Shown piece after piece: positions 51,404 through 60,265 of a DNA stretch of 64,000 nucleotides. Below the pieces are notes generated by a model. It made no database searches, was not told the origin of the DNA, and was given only the letters and a program-made list of their open reading frames with translations. The stretch is taken from assembly GCF_900637975.1 (NCBI RefSeq), contig NZ_LR134477.1:1116001-1180000 (forward strand). Direction: 5' to 3'. Both the position numbers and the translations under genes were made by a program. The first letter of the stretch is position 1. Every line of letters begins with the position of its first letter. The stretch is from Actinomyces viscosus. GTDB taxonomy: Bacteria > Actinomycetota > Actinomycetes > Actinomycetales > Actinomycetaceae.

Positions 51404-52340
51404 GTACCCCAGTCAGCGTCTGGGCCGGCAACGAGACCCACGGCGGCGGAGTGATCGACTGGCTCGTGGGCGGCAGCCGCTCGTGGACCGTGACCGTTCC
51501 CGGGGCGGGGTGGGTTCTCACCGGTCGGGCGGTGTTCCTTGCGGCCACGGCCATCATGATCCTGCTTCTGGCCGGCATCGGCGTGGCCCTGTCCCGCAAG
51601 GCGGAGCTACGCCGCCGCTGGACCACGTGGGCCATCATCATCCCGGCGGTCGGCATCCCCATCTGGGTCGGACGGGGCACGACGGCGCTGCTCGCCGCCG
51701 CCCTCGGGCTCCAGGCGGTTCGCGAGCTCTCCCGGCTCACTCGCCTGCCCAGGGCGGAGACCATCATGCTGGCGGCGATGGCGGTGGGCTATCCGCTGGC
51801 CGCCTGGTTGCGCCCTGGCCTCATGGCGCTCGCCCCGCTCATGGTGCTCGTGTGCGCCGTGCCCGCGGTCCTGGCCGGCGACGCCGAGCACGGCCTGAGA
51901 CGCGCGACGGTGGCCGGCTTCTCCTCGATATGGATCCCCTGGTCCCTGGCACACCTGGTCATCCTGTGGCATGACGCCTTTCTCATCGCCTTCGCGGCCG
52001 CGGCCGCCGACGTGGCCGCGTGGGCCGGCGGCACCTTCCTGCGCCCGATGGCCTGGGCACGTCGCCCGCTGTCCCCCCCCTGTCCCCGAACAAGACGCTC
52101 GGTGGACTGGTGGGCGCCGTCATCGGGGCCGTACTCATCCTCACCCTCCTGGGGCACATCACACCCGGGCTGGTGATCGCCGTCGGCCTGGGCGGAGTGC
52201 TGGGGGACCTTCTGGAGTCCCTCGTCAAGCGCACCGCCGGGGTCAAGGACGCCGGCGCCTGGCTTCCCGGGTTCGGAGGCCTCCTGGACCGCGTCGACTC
52301 CCTGCTCCTGGTCCTGCCTCTGGCCGCTGTTCTCGGGTGA
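51400..52340 (+). pseudogene. Phosphatidate cytidylyltransferase-like (CdsA family), frameshifted
   Basis: Homology is split between two frames. The GTG-start frame runs to FLRPMAWARRPLSP and then goes out of phase; the family C-terminus (SPNKTLGGLVGAVIGAVLIL, then GDLLESLVKRTAGVKDAGAW and GGLLDRVDSLLLV, the CdsA signature) is in the next frame. The break is at a run of eight C (52073-52080); nine or six C would restore one reading frame of about 313 residues. It may be a sequencing error, a recent mutation or a reversible slip. The product would make CDP-diacylglycerol for the partner enzyme. Confidence 0.8.
52073..52080. repeat. Poly-C tract at the frameshift
   Basis: Eight consecutive C residues, followed after TGT by another four. 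This is the exact place where the CdsA-like reading frame changes. Confidence 0.9.
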
Positions 52341-52446
52341 CCGCATGTCCCCTGCGCCGCTCCTGCTGCGCCCGACTCCCCCTTGTCCCGCATCAACGCC
52401 ACCGCTCCTCCTTCATCGCCCACACTCCCACGGAAAGGCAGTTGAC

Positions 52447-53736
52447 ATGCCACTTCAGATGCCCTCAGTGCCAGGTCCCGCCGAGCTCGCCTCAGCCGGA
52501 CGTCGTCTGCGATCAATCGTGCGAACACCCCAGAAAGTGACCTGGCGGGCGGTGCTGCGTCAGCGTTTCTGGTCGGCCACCATCGCCCCGTTCGGGGGCG
52601 TGCGGGTCGAGGGCGAGTTCGAGGCCGACGGTCCCTACGTCGTCGTCGCCAACCACGGCTCCCATGCCGACACGATCGCCATGATGAGCGCCTCCCCCAC
52701 CCTCATGCGGGTGGTCACGGTCGCCGCCCAGGACTACTGGTTCTCCAGTCGTCTGCGTCGCCTCGTGGCCAGGGGCCTGCTGGGGGCCTACCCGGTGCGA
52801 CGCGATGGCGAGGGCGCCTACGAGGAGCTGCGAGGGAGCCTGGCCAACCGGGTCGCCGAGTCCATGAGCATCCTCATCTTCCCCGAGGGCACCCGTTCCA
52901 CGGATGGGCAGATGGGCCGGTTCCACTCGGGAGCCGCCCGGCTCGCACGAGACTTCGGCATCCCCGTGCTTCCGGTTGCGCTGGTGGGAACGCGCGAGAT
53001 GATGCCGAAGAAGAGTGGGCTCCCCCACTACTCCCCCGTCGAGGTCCGGGTGGGGGAACCGATCGCTCCCAGCGACGATGTGGAAGCGGTCAGTGACCGA
53101 GCGCGTGCGCAGATCGTGGAGATGCTCAGACGCCCGCGCAGACCCGAACCGGTCTCGGACGTCTTCACCGTGCTGCGCACCGGGATGGAGGGCGGACGGG
53201 GAGACGCCGTGATGTTCGTCTGGGGCATGGCCGAGGCCGTCTCCTTCCCGATCATGGCGGAGATGAGCCAGGTGTGGCTGGGCCTGACCCACCCTGAGCG
53301 GATGTGGCGCCGCGCGGCGATGGTCGTGGCGGGATCGGTCACCGGGGTGGCGCTCACTCATCTGCTCACCCGGGCCGGTTACCGTCCGCCCGCGCCATGG
53401 ACCACACCGGCGATGAGGGCGGCCACCTCCCGCTATCTGAGCCGAGGTCCCTCCGGCTACTGGAAGCAGGCACTCACCGGGATCCCGGTGAAGCTCTTCG
53501 CCGCCGAGTCCGGACGCCGTGACCTGCCTCTGCCCGCGGTCATCGTCCACGCGGCCGGGGAACGGGCGGCTCGTATGGCAGCCTCCACCGCCCTCGTCAA
53601 AACGCTGGGAAAGCCGCTCGGGCCCATCACCCGTCAGCACTACGGCCCCTACCTGGCGGCCACCGGCATCGTCTTCGCCACCGCGCTGCGCGGGGTCATC
53701 AAGCACTGGCAGCAGCCTGAGCATCCTGGGCGGTAG
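52447..53736 (+). CDS. 1-acylglycerol-3-phosphate acyltransferase fused to a membrane domain
   Basis: 429 residues from MPLQMPSVPGPAELASAGRR. The PlsC domain covers about residues 30-235 with NHGSHADTIAMMSA (HX4D box) and LIFPEGTRSTDGQM. The remaining ~190 residues have hydrophobic segments GDAVMFVWGMAEAVSFPIMA and RRAAMVVAGSVTGVALTHLL, which resemble YqaA/DedA-like proteins; this second assignment is weaker. It follows the CdsA-like gene by 106 bp. Likely makes phosphatidic acid, the substrate of CdsA. Confidence 0.88.
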   Translation: MPLQMPSVPGPAELASAGRRLRSIVRTPQKVTWRAVLRQRFWSATIAPFGGVRVEGEFEADGPYVVVANHGSHADTIAMMSASPTLMRVVTVAAQDYWFSSRLRRLVARGLLGAYPVRRDGEGAYEELRGSLANRVAESMSILIFPEGTRSTDGQMGRFHSGAARLARDFGIPVLPVALVGTREMMPKKSGLPHYSPVEVRVGEPIAPSDDVEAVSDRARAQIVEMLRRPRRPEPVSDVFTVLRTGMEGGRGDAVMFVWGMAEAVSFPIMAEMSQVWLGLTHPERMWRRAAMVVAGSVTGVALTHLLTRAGYRPPAPWTTPAMRAATSRYLSRGPSGYWKQALTGIPVKLFAAESGRRDLPLPAVIVHAAGERAARMAASTALVKTLGKPLGPITRQHYGPYLAATGIVFATALRGVIKHWQQPEHPGR

Positions 53737-53759
53737 GGTGCGCGCGACCGGGGCGCGCC
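53737..53759. terminator. Possible weak terminator between convergent genes
   Basis: GGTGCGCGC and GGGCGCGCC can pair with one mismatch and one G-U pair across a 5-nt loop, between the acyltransferase (+) and priA (-) ends. Confidence 0.3.
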
Positions 53760-53773
53760 GCTGGGCAGGCTCG

Positions 53774-54526
53774 TCAGACGCGCGCCGTCGACGGCTCGCG
53801 CACCTCCTCGTCGCCGGCCACGGCCAGCGCCTCCTGAAGGGTGAAGTTGCCGTTGTAGAGCGCCTTGCCGACGATGGCTCCCTCCAGCCCCAACGGGGCC
53901 AGGCGCCGCAGGGCGACCAGGTCATCGAGGTGGGCGATGCCGCCCGAGGCGACCACCGGCGCCGGAGTGCGCTGGCAGACGTCCGTGAGCAGCGCCGTGT
54001 TGGGGCCACTCAGCGTGCCGTCGCGAGTGACGTCGGTGACGACGTAGCGCGCGCACCCGACGGCGTCGAGGCGCTCGAGGGTCTCCCACAGGTCGCCTCC
54101 CTCCTTGGTCCAGCCGCGGGCGGCCAGGGTGGTGCCGCGCACGTCGAGGCCGACGGCGATCTTGTCGCCGTGCTCGGCGATCACCCGCTCGGTCCACTCG
54201 GGGTCCTCCAGTGCCGCCGTGCCCAGGTTGACCCGGGCAGCACCGGCGGCCAGGGCCCGGGCCAGCGAGGCGTCGTCGCGAATACCTCCGGACAGCTCCA
54301 CCTTGATGCCGACCTCACCGACGATGCGGGAGAGCAGCTCGGAGTTGGAGCCCCGTCCGAAGGCCGCGTCGAGGTCCACCAGGTGGATCCACTCGGCCCC
54401 GGCTCGCACCCAGTCCCGGGCGGCGTCGACGGGGCTGCCGTAGTCCGTCTCCGAACCGACCTCTCCTTGAAGAAGCCGGACGGCCTTGCCGTCGGCGACG
54501 TCGACGGCGGGAAGTAGGGTGAGCAT
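53774..54526 (-). CDS. priA: Phosphoribosyl isomerase A (HisA, probably bifunctional PriA)
   Basis: 250 residues, (betaalpha)8 barrel. [20 protein letters not shown] with the N-terminal catalytic Asp, [36 protein letters not shown] with the second Asp, and [16 protein letters not shown]. The RDGTLSGPN form and actinobacterial context fit PriA, which serves both histidine and tryptophan synthesis; bifunctionality is inferred from the family. GCAGGAGAAACTC precedes the ATG. Confidence 0.95.
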   Translation of the reverse strand: MLTLLPAVDVADGKAVRLLQGEVGSETDYGSPVDAARDWVRAGAEWIHLVDLDAAFGRGSNSELLSRIVGEVGIKVELSGGIRDDASLARALAAGAARVNLGTAALEDPEWTERVIAEHGDKIAVGLDVRGTTLAARGWTKEGGDLWETLERLDAVGCARYVVTDVTRDGTLSGPNTALLTDVCQRTPAPVVASGGIAHLDDLVALRRLAPLGLEGAIVGKALYNGNFTLQEALAVAGDEEVREPSTARV

Positions 54527-54564
54527 GAGTTTCTCCTGCGGTGGTCTTGGGACGGCTCGGGTGG

Positions 54565-55203
54565 TCAGAGGGTTGTCATCCAGTTGCGCAGGAGCTGCGC
54601 CCCCGCATCACCGGACTTCTCGGGATGGAACTGCGTGGCGCACAGGGCCCCGTTCTCGACGGCGGCGATGAAGTCCTGCCCATGAGTCGCCCAGGTGGCC
54701 TGGGGCAGCCGGGTGGGACCAGGACCGAGCAGCTCGGCGGGGTCCTGGGTGGCCGCGTAGGAGTGGACGAAGTAGAAGCGCTCGTCGGCGACGCCGTCGA
54801 AGAGCACAGAGTCCTGAGGGGGACGAACCTGACTCCACCCCATGTGGGGGACGACGTCGGCACTCAGCCTGCTCACAGTCCCGGGCCACTGTCCCAGGCC
54901 CTCCTCCGTGGTCCCGTGCTCCTCGGAGCGCTCGAACATGACCTGCATGCCCACGCAGATTCCCAGGACCGGGCGCCCGCCGGCCAGGCGCTGCTCAATG
55001 AGGCGAGGGGCGTCGACCGCCCGCAGCTGGTCCATGACCGCCCCGAAGGCGCCGACACCAGGGACAACCAGGCCGTCGGCCTCGGTGACCTCATGGGGGT
55101 CACTGGTCAGCGTCACCTGCGCGCCGACGCGCTCCAGGGCGCGCACCGCCGAGCGGACATTGCCGGATCCGTAGGACAGGACAGTGACGCGTGGCGCTTG
55201 CAT
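54565..55203 (-). CDS. hisH: Imidazole glycerol phosphate synthase, glutaminase subunit
   Basis: 212 residues. Class I glutamine amidotransferase: nucleophile Cys in [16 protein letters not shown], and the His-Glu pair in [15 protein letters not shown]. Start [17 protein letters not shown] is typical. TAGGGT is 7 nt before the ATG at 55203 and no Shine-Dalgarno is visible, so hisH-priA appears to have its own leaderless promoter, separate from hisC-hisB. Confidence 0.95.
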   Translation of the reverse strand: MQAPRVTVLSYGSGNVRSAVRALERVGAQVTLTSDPHEVTEADGLVVPGVGAFGAVMDQLRAVDAPRLIEQRLAGGRPVLGICVGMQVMFERSEEHGTTEEGLGQWPGTVSRLSADVVPHMGWSQVRPPQDSVLFDGVADERFYFVHSYAATQDPAELLGPGPTRLPQATWATHGQDFIAAVENGALCATQFHPEKSGDAGAQLLRNWMTTL

Positions 55204-55418
55204 GTGACATACCCTACCGTCCCGATAGACCGTTCTGGCACATCCTCCACACTCTGAAACAGCCACTGACGTGCGTAGACCCAGCACTTGCAGCGCTGGG
55301 GCAACAATTTCGACACGCGACGAGCCCCGCGTGCGGCCCTCAGCCGCACGCGGGTCGAGGCCGCGCCGAGTGCCGGATCCCAAGGTGGGCGGCCGGTTTC
55401 CTTTCGAGAATCTCCAAC

Positions 55419-57299
55419 ATGGGCGAGGATTCACTCGTGAGCATGCAGTTCCCCTCCGGTGAGACGCCCTCACCTTCGCAGGTGCCGTCGCCTCCCTCCG
55501 CGAGTCAGTCCTCCGCGGCCGACGACGCGGGATCGCGCGGGCACCGTGCCAGCTCCAGCGGGTCGCACAGCGCCGCACCGTTCTCCATTCCCGGGGTACG
55601 GATCACCTCGGTGCTGGGACACGGAGGCTTCGCCACGGTCTACGCCGGGGTGCAGGACTCCCTTCAGCGCCCGGTCGCCGTCAAGGTCGACTCCCGTCCC
55701 CTGGACGATCCGCGCAACGAGCGGCGGTTCATGCGCGAGGTGCAGGCGGCCTCGCGGATCTCGGGGCACCCTCACGTGGTCTCCCTGGTCGACACCGGCA
55801 AGCTGCCGGACTTGCGCCCGTACCTGGTCATGGAGCTGTGCGCGGGCGGTAGCCTCTACGACCTCGTCTCACGCGGCCCAACACCCGCCTCCGACGCCGT
55901 GGCGCTGGTGGAGGCGGCGGCCTCGGCACTGGGGGCGGCTCACGCGGCCGGCGTCATGCACCGGGACGTCAAGCCCGCCAACATCCTTCTGGACTCCTAC
56001 GGGTCACCGCGGCTGTCGGACTTCGGCATCGCCTCGGTCCAGCGCGAGGGTCAGGACCCCACTGTCACCCTGGAGTGCCTCACCCCCGACTTCGCCGCGC
56101 CGGAGGCCTTCATGCTGGCCGGGCCCGGGCCCGAGGGGGACGTGTGGTCCATGGGTGCGGTCCTCTTCGCCCTGCTGACGGGGCGGGGACCTCGACGCGG
56201 TCCCGACGGCGTGCAGCGCAGCCTTCCGGAGATCGTCCGTTCCCTCGATGAGCCCCTGAACCTCAACGACCCGAACGTTCCCGAGCTCCTGCTCCCGGTG
56301 CTGAGCAAGGCCATGGCGCCTGACCCACGGGACCGTTACCGCAACGGCACCGAGCTCACCGATGCTCTGGGGCAGGTTCGTGAGCATCTCGGGACCGGAA
56401 ACCTGGCCGTCGGCGGGCCGGTGACCTCGCTGCAGCTGGTCGACGCCGGTCTGGTGCCGTCACCTGCTCCCAGCGCCTCAGGGCACTCAGCCGGTTCGGT
56501 GAGTTCCGGTGGTCCGGTCAGCCCGTCCAGCGGCTACCCTCCCATGACCTCCAGCGCCGTGTCCGGACCATCGGCCGGTTCGGCTCACTCGGCCCGCTCA
56601 GCCCGCTCGGCGCAGTCCGCGCCGTCAGCGGACTCCGGCCGGCCGGGGCACTACGAGCAGCTGTCGATGCCGGTGTCGTCGCCGGAGTCCGTGAACGTCT
56701 CCCCGGGCAGGTCCGCGGGGACGGGTGCCGGCCGCTCCAACAGGCTCACCACCCGCGAGCGTCGTCAGATCGGGCTGCGTGCCGGGTTTGTGGGAGCGGT
56801 TGTCGGTCTTGTCATCGGTCTGGGGGCAGGCTGGATGGCGGGGGTCTGGCTGGCTCCTACTGTCTCCACGGTCAGAGCGGACTCGTCGGCCGGGGCCACA
56901 GGATCGGGCGCAGGGGCGTCGGCCCAGTCCTCCTCATCGGGCCAGGACGTCGCCTCAACGCCGCCGCACCCGGTCGGCACCTGTCTGGCCGGCACCACCT
57001 CCATCTCGGGACAGACCACCGCCAGGAAGGTGGACTGCAACGAGCCCCACTCGTGGGAGGTCTACCAGGTGGGGACCCTGGCGGAGAGCACCTCGGGCTC
57101 CACTGACGACGATCTGGCCTCCGACCCCAACGTACAGTCGACCTGTACGTCACAGGCTGCTCAGCAGTACGGGGCGGCCAACCCGAGCACGTCGGTACTG
57201 GGCCCCGGCGAGGCGGGGTGGAACGCCGGGAAACGGGGCTTCTCCTGCATCGCCTCGGACCTGAAGGGCGGACAGCGCACCAGCTCGTACGCCGGCTAG
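55419..57299 (+). CDS. Membrane Ser/Thr protein kinase with a septum-formation-type outer domain
   Basis: 626 residues from [15 protein letters not shown]; in-frame GTG (55437) and ATG (55443) are alternatives. Kinase domain about residues 60-325: G-loop [17 protein letters not shown] Lys89, catalytic [17 protein letters not shown] and FAAPEAF. Then a Ser/Ala/Gly-rich linker ([19 protein letters not shown]), one membrane helix near residues 455-480 ([20 protein letters not shown]) and an extracellular domain with four cysteines (GTCL..., [14 protein letters not shown]) resembling the septum-formation domain. It lies inside the his gene cluster but on the other strand. Substrates unknown. Confidence 0.9.
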   Translation: MGEDSLVSMQFPSGETPSPSQVPSPPSASQSSAADDAGSRGHRASSSGSHSAAPFSIPGVRITSVLGHGGFATVYAGVQDSLQRPVAVKVDSRPLDDPRNERRFMREVQAASRISGHPHVVSLVDTGKLPDLRPYLVMELCAGGSLYDLVSRGPTPASDAVALVEAAASALGAAHAAGVMHRDVKPANILLDSYGSPRLSDFGIASVQREGQDPTVTLECLTPDFAAPEAFMLAGPGPEGDVWSMGAVLFALLTGRGPRRGPDGVQRSLPEIVRSLDEPLNLNDPNVPELLLPVLSKAMAPDPRDRYRNGTELTDALGQVREHLGTGNLAVGGPVTSLQLVDAGLVPSPAPSASGHSAGSVSSGGPVSPSSGYPPMTSSAVSGPSAGSAHSARSARSAQSAPSADSGRPGHYEQLSMPVSSPESVNVSPGRSAGTGAGRSNRLTTRERRQIGLRAGFVGAVVGLVIGLGAGWMAGVWLAPTVSTVRADSSAGATGSGAGASAQSSSSGQDVASTPPHPVGTCLAGTTSISGQTTARKVDCNEPHSWEVYQVGTLAESTSGSTDDDLASDPNVQSTCTSQAAQQYGAANPSTSVLGPGEAGWNAGKRGFSCIASDLKGGQRTSSYAG

Positions 57300-57368
57300 A
57301 TGGCGGCTCAGGGGGCGTCCGCTCCCGTGGCAGCGTGTCAGCGGTGTTCCTGGCGTTCGTTGCTGACG

Positions 57369-58298
57369 TTACTGCGGGGGACGGCGCAGTCCGCGTCCGA
57401 ACCAGCGCATCGCCCGGGGCGCCTTGATCTCGGAGGACTTCACGGCGCCGGGGACGTCGTCGGCGTCGATGGCGCCCAGGAGCACGTCCTCGACGACCTG
57501 GTCCATGGAGGCCAGGAGGAGCCCTGCCGACGCCTCCTCCCCGGGCTGGCCGTTGGTGAAGTGGCGGGCGGTGATCGTCCCGGACAGGCCGGACTCGATA
57601 CCGACGTCGGTGGCCAGGTCGGCGGTCATGAGGACCGCGCCGGCTCGCGACAGGCGGGAGAGCTGGGCGGCCAGCTCGGCGGCCTCGGCGGGCTCGGAGT
57701 CGGATCCTCCCAGGAGCTCGGCCACGTCCCAGTCCGAGTGGGCCGAGACGAACTGCTTGACCGCGAAGGCCCCGCTGGAGGAGGGGACCACGGTGCAGTC
57801 GAGATCCATGAGGGAGCACATGCCGGCCAGGCCGTCGGCCCGGTTCAGCGGCGTCATGACGACCGCGACCTTGACCGCCTTGGGGGCCTGCTCGTTGGAG
57901 TCACCGGGGCTGAAGGAGCTCAAGGAGTCGGCCGCGGCGGCGATCTGCGCCTCCTGGGCATCGGTGAGTCGGGAGGGCTCGTCCGCGGCACACGTCCTCT
58001 CGCCCGGGGCGTCGAGAGGGTGGTACGTGTTGTGGGGGACGTCGTCGGGGCTCACTCCCGCCGGCTCGGTGTCCTTCGTGTCGCCGACCGAGGAGGATGC
58101 CGCCTCCGACTGACCGTCCTGGGCTCTGTCGCCCGTGCTGCCGTCCCGGGAGCCCTCGGGGGCCTGAAGGCCCTCGACCGCTGAGAGGTCGTCGGGGAGC
58201 TCGACGTCATCCATGAGGGCGGCGAACTCGGCGTCCAGGTCGCGCCGGCCGTCCTGGTCGTCGTCGCCGTGCTCACCGGTTTGGGGGGTCTGGTCCAT
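57369..58298 (-). CDS. Conserved-looking protein of unknown function in the his operon
   Basis: 309 residues. The first ~140 are acidic and Ser/Asp-rich (disordered); the rest looks folded, with VKVAVVMTPLNRADGLAGMC, SSGAFAVKQFVSAHSDWDVA, AGAVLMTADLATDVGIESGL and QVVEDVLLGAIDADDVPGAV. The start overlaps the hisB stop (TGATG; a GTG 3 nt earlier is also possible), so it is translationally coupled to hisB. I do not recognise the family and see no catalytic motif. Confidence 0.75.
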   Translation of the reverse strand: MDQTPQTGEHGDDDQDGRRDLDAEFAALMDDVELPDDLSAVEGLQAPEGSRDGSTGDRAQDGQSEAASSSVGDTKDTEPAGVSPDDVPHNTYHPLDAPGERTCAADEPSRLTDAQEAQIAAAADSLSSFSPGDSNEQAPKAVKVAVVMTPLNRADGLAGMCSLMDLDCTVVPSSSGAFAVKQFVSAHSDWDVAELLGGSDSEPAEAAELAAQLSRLSRAGAVLMTADLATDVGIESGLSGTITARHFTNGQPGEEASAGLLLASMDQVVEDVLLGAIDADDVPGAVKSSEIKAPRAMRWFGRGLRRPPQ

Positions 58299-58897
58299 CA
58301 CAGGCTTCCCTTCGTGGACGGGATGGTCTCGACGCGGGGGTCGTCCTCCACAGCGGCGCGCAGGGCTCGGGCCAGGGCCTTGAACTCAGCCTCCGCAATG
58401 TGGTGGGGGTCGCGGCCGGACAGGACGCGCACGTGCAGGCAGATACCTGCGTGGTAGGCGATGGCCTCCAGGACGTGACGCACCATCGAGCCGGTGAAGT
58501 GCCCGCCGATGAGGTGGTGGACGAAGGCCTCGGACTCACCCTCGTGCACCAGGTAGGGGCGTCCGGAGATGTCGACGACGGCGTGGGCCAGAGCCTCGTC
58601 CAGGGGGACGCTGGCCTCGCCGAAGCGGCGGATGCCGCGCTTGTCGCCCAGTGCCACGCGCAGGGCCTCGCCGATGCAGATGGCGGTGTCCTCCACGGTG
58701 TGGTGCACGTCGATGTCGGTGTCACCGCTGGCGCGCACCGTCATGTCGATGAGGGAGTGGCGTCCCAGGGCGGTGAGCATGTGGTCGTAGAAGGGAACGG
58801 TGGTGGAGATGTCGGTCTGGCCGGTGCCGTCGAGGTTGATCTCGACGACGACGCTGGACTCGCTCGTGGCTCGCTCGATACGCGCGGTACGGCTCAT
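58298..58897 (-). CDS. hisB: Imidazoleglycerol-phosphate dehydratase
   Basis: 199 residues. Mn-binding His-rich motifs are intact: [54 protein letters not shown] (HHxxE/HHxxxG type) and [19 protein letters not shown]. Monofunctional form, as normal outside enterobacteria. GAGGAAGCACAC precedes the ATG. Confidence 0.96.
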   Translation of the reverse strand: MSRTARIERATSESSVVVEINLDGTGQTDISTTVPFYDHMLTALGRHSLIDMTVRASGDTDIDVHHTVEDTAICIGEALRVALGDKRGIRRFGEASVPLDEALAHAVVDISGRPYLVHEGESEAFVHHLIGGHFTGSMVRHVLEAIAYHAGICLHVRVLSGRDPHHIAEAEFKALARALRAAVEDDPRVETIPSTKGSL

Positions 58898-59018
58898 GTG
58901 TGCTTCCTCAGCATCGTGTGTGGTGCTTTTCAGCGGTACTGGTTCTTTGAAGAGTCTCAACCGGTGGCAACCCTACCGGTCCTCGGCGCGGTCCGCGGCC
59001 GACGCCCCTCTCGTCTCC

Positions 59019-60164
59019 TCATGCCTTCCTCATGGCTGCCGTCAGCGCGGTGCGCAGCCGCTCCATCTCCCCCGGTGTGCCGATGCTGGCCCGCAGGAAG
59101 CCCTCGGGGCCGACGACGCGGATGAGGACCCCGGCGTCGAGGAGGCTCTGCCAGACGGCGTCGCGGTCCGGGAACGGGCCGAACAGGACGAAGTTGGCGT
59201 CCGACTCGTGCGTGGTCAGTCCCTGGTCGCGCAGCCAGGTCACCAGGGCGTCACGCTCCTCGCGCAGGGAGGCGACCTGAGACATGAGCTCGTCGCGGTG
59301 GGACAGGGCCGCCAGGGCGGCGGCCTGGGTGACGGCGGAGAGGTGGTAGGGCAGGCGCACGACGCGCAGGGCATCGACCAGGGCGCGGTCGGCGGCCAGG
59401 TAGCCCAGGCGCAGGCCGGCGGCCCCGAAGGCCTTGGACATGGTGCGGGTGACGGCCAGGTGGGGATTGGACGGGCCCAGCAGCTCCAGGGCGCTGGGCA
59501 CGCCGGGGCGGCGGAACTCGGCGTAGGCCTCGTCGATGACGACGACGCAGTCGCTGGCCCGGGCCGGTGAGCCGATCTCGGCCCCCAGCAGCGGGCCGTG
59601 GCCGCGAGCCGCCTCAAGGAGGCGACTGACGTCCTCAAGCGGCAGAGCCGTCCCGGTCGGGTTGTTGGGGCTGGCCAGGATGACGACGGCGGGCCGAAGC
59701 TCGCTGATCGCGGCCTCCGCGGCCTCGACGTCGAGCGTGAAGTCCTCGCGGCGCGGGCGCGTGGCGTAGTCGGTCAGGGTGTCGCGGGCGTACTCGGGGT
59801 ACATCGAGTACGTGGGGGTGAAGGTCAGGCAGGTGCGCCCCGGTCCGCCGAAGGCCTGGAGCACGTGGAGCATGACCTCGTTGGAGCCGTTGGCCGCCCA
59901 GATCTGCTCGGGGGTCAGCTCCACCCCGGACTCGGCCCTGAGGTAGTCCGCGAGCGCGGCCTGCAGCCGGGGGAAGTCGCGCTCCGGGTAGCGGTTGAGG
60001 CCCTGGGCGGCCTGAGCCACTGCGGTGGCGATCGACTCGATGACCGCGGCGGACGGAGGATAGGGGTTCTCGTTGACGTTCAGCCTCACGGGGACATCGA
60101 TCTCCGGGGCTCCATAGGGCGTCTCGCCCTCCAGGTCCGGTCTCAGGGGCAGGTTCGCGCTCAC
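59019..60164 (-). CDS. hisC: Histidinol-phosphate aminotransferase
   Basis: 381 residues from a GTG (MSANLPLRPDLEGETPYGAP). Class I/II PLP enzyme: RLNVNENPYPPSAAVIESIA, IWAANGSNEVMLHVLQAFGG, VILASPNNPTGTALPLEDVS, VVIDEAYAEFRRPGV and the PLP lysine in TRTMSKAFGAAGLRLGYLAA. TAGACT lies 7 nt before the GTG without a Shine-Dalgarno, so probably leaderless. First his gene of the left-going run seen here. Confidence 0.95.
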   Translation of the reverse strand: MSANLPLRPDLEGETPYGAPEIDVPVRLNVNENPYPPSAAVIESIATAVAQAAQGLNRYPERDFPRLQAALADYLRAESGVELTPEQIWAANGSNEVMLHVLQAFGGPGRTCLTFTPTYSMYPEYARDTLTDYATRPRREDFTLDVEAAEAAISELRPAVVILASPNNPTGTALPLEDVSRLLEAARGHGPLLGAEIGSPARASDCVVVIDEAYAEFRRPGVPSALELLGPSNPHLAVTRTMSKAFGAAGLRLGYLAADRALVDALRVVRLPYHLSAVTQAAALAALSHRDELMSQVASLREERDALVTWLRDQGLTTHESDANFVLFGPFPDRDAVWQSLLDAGVLIRVVGPEGFLRASIGTPGEMERLRTALTAAMRKA

Positions 60165-60265
60165 GACCTGGAGTCTACGGCCCGGGCTCCCTTGACGGAC
60201 GGGTTCCCTCAGCAGGTGGGACGGCACGCGTCGAGGCGCCGGCCGGAGCGAGGTCGAAGCCGTTG

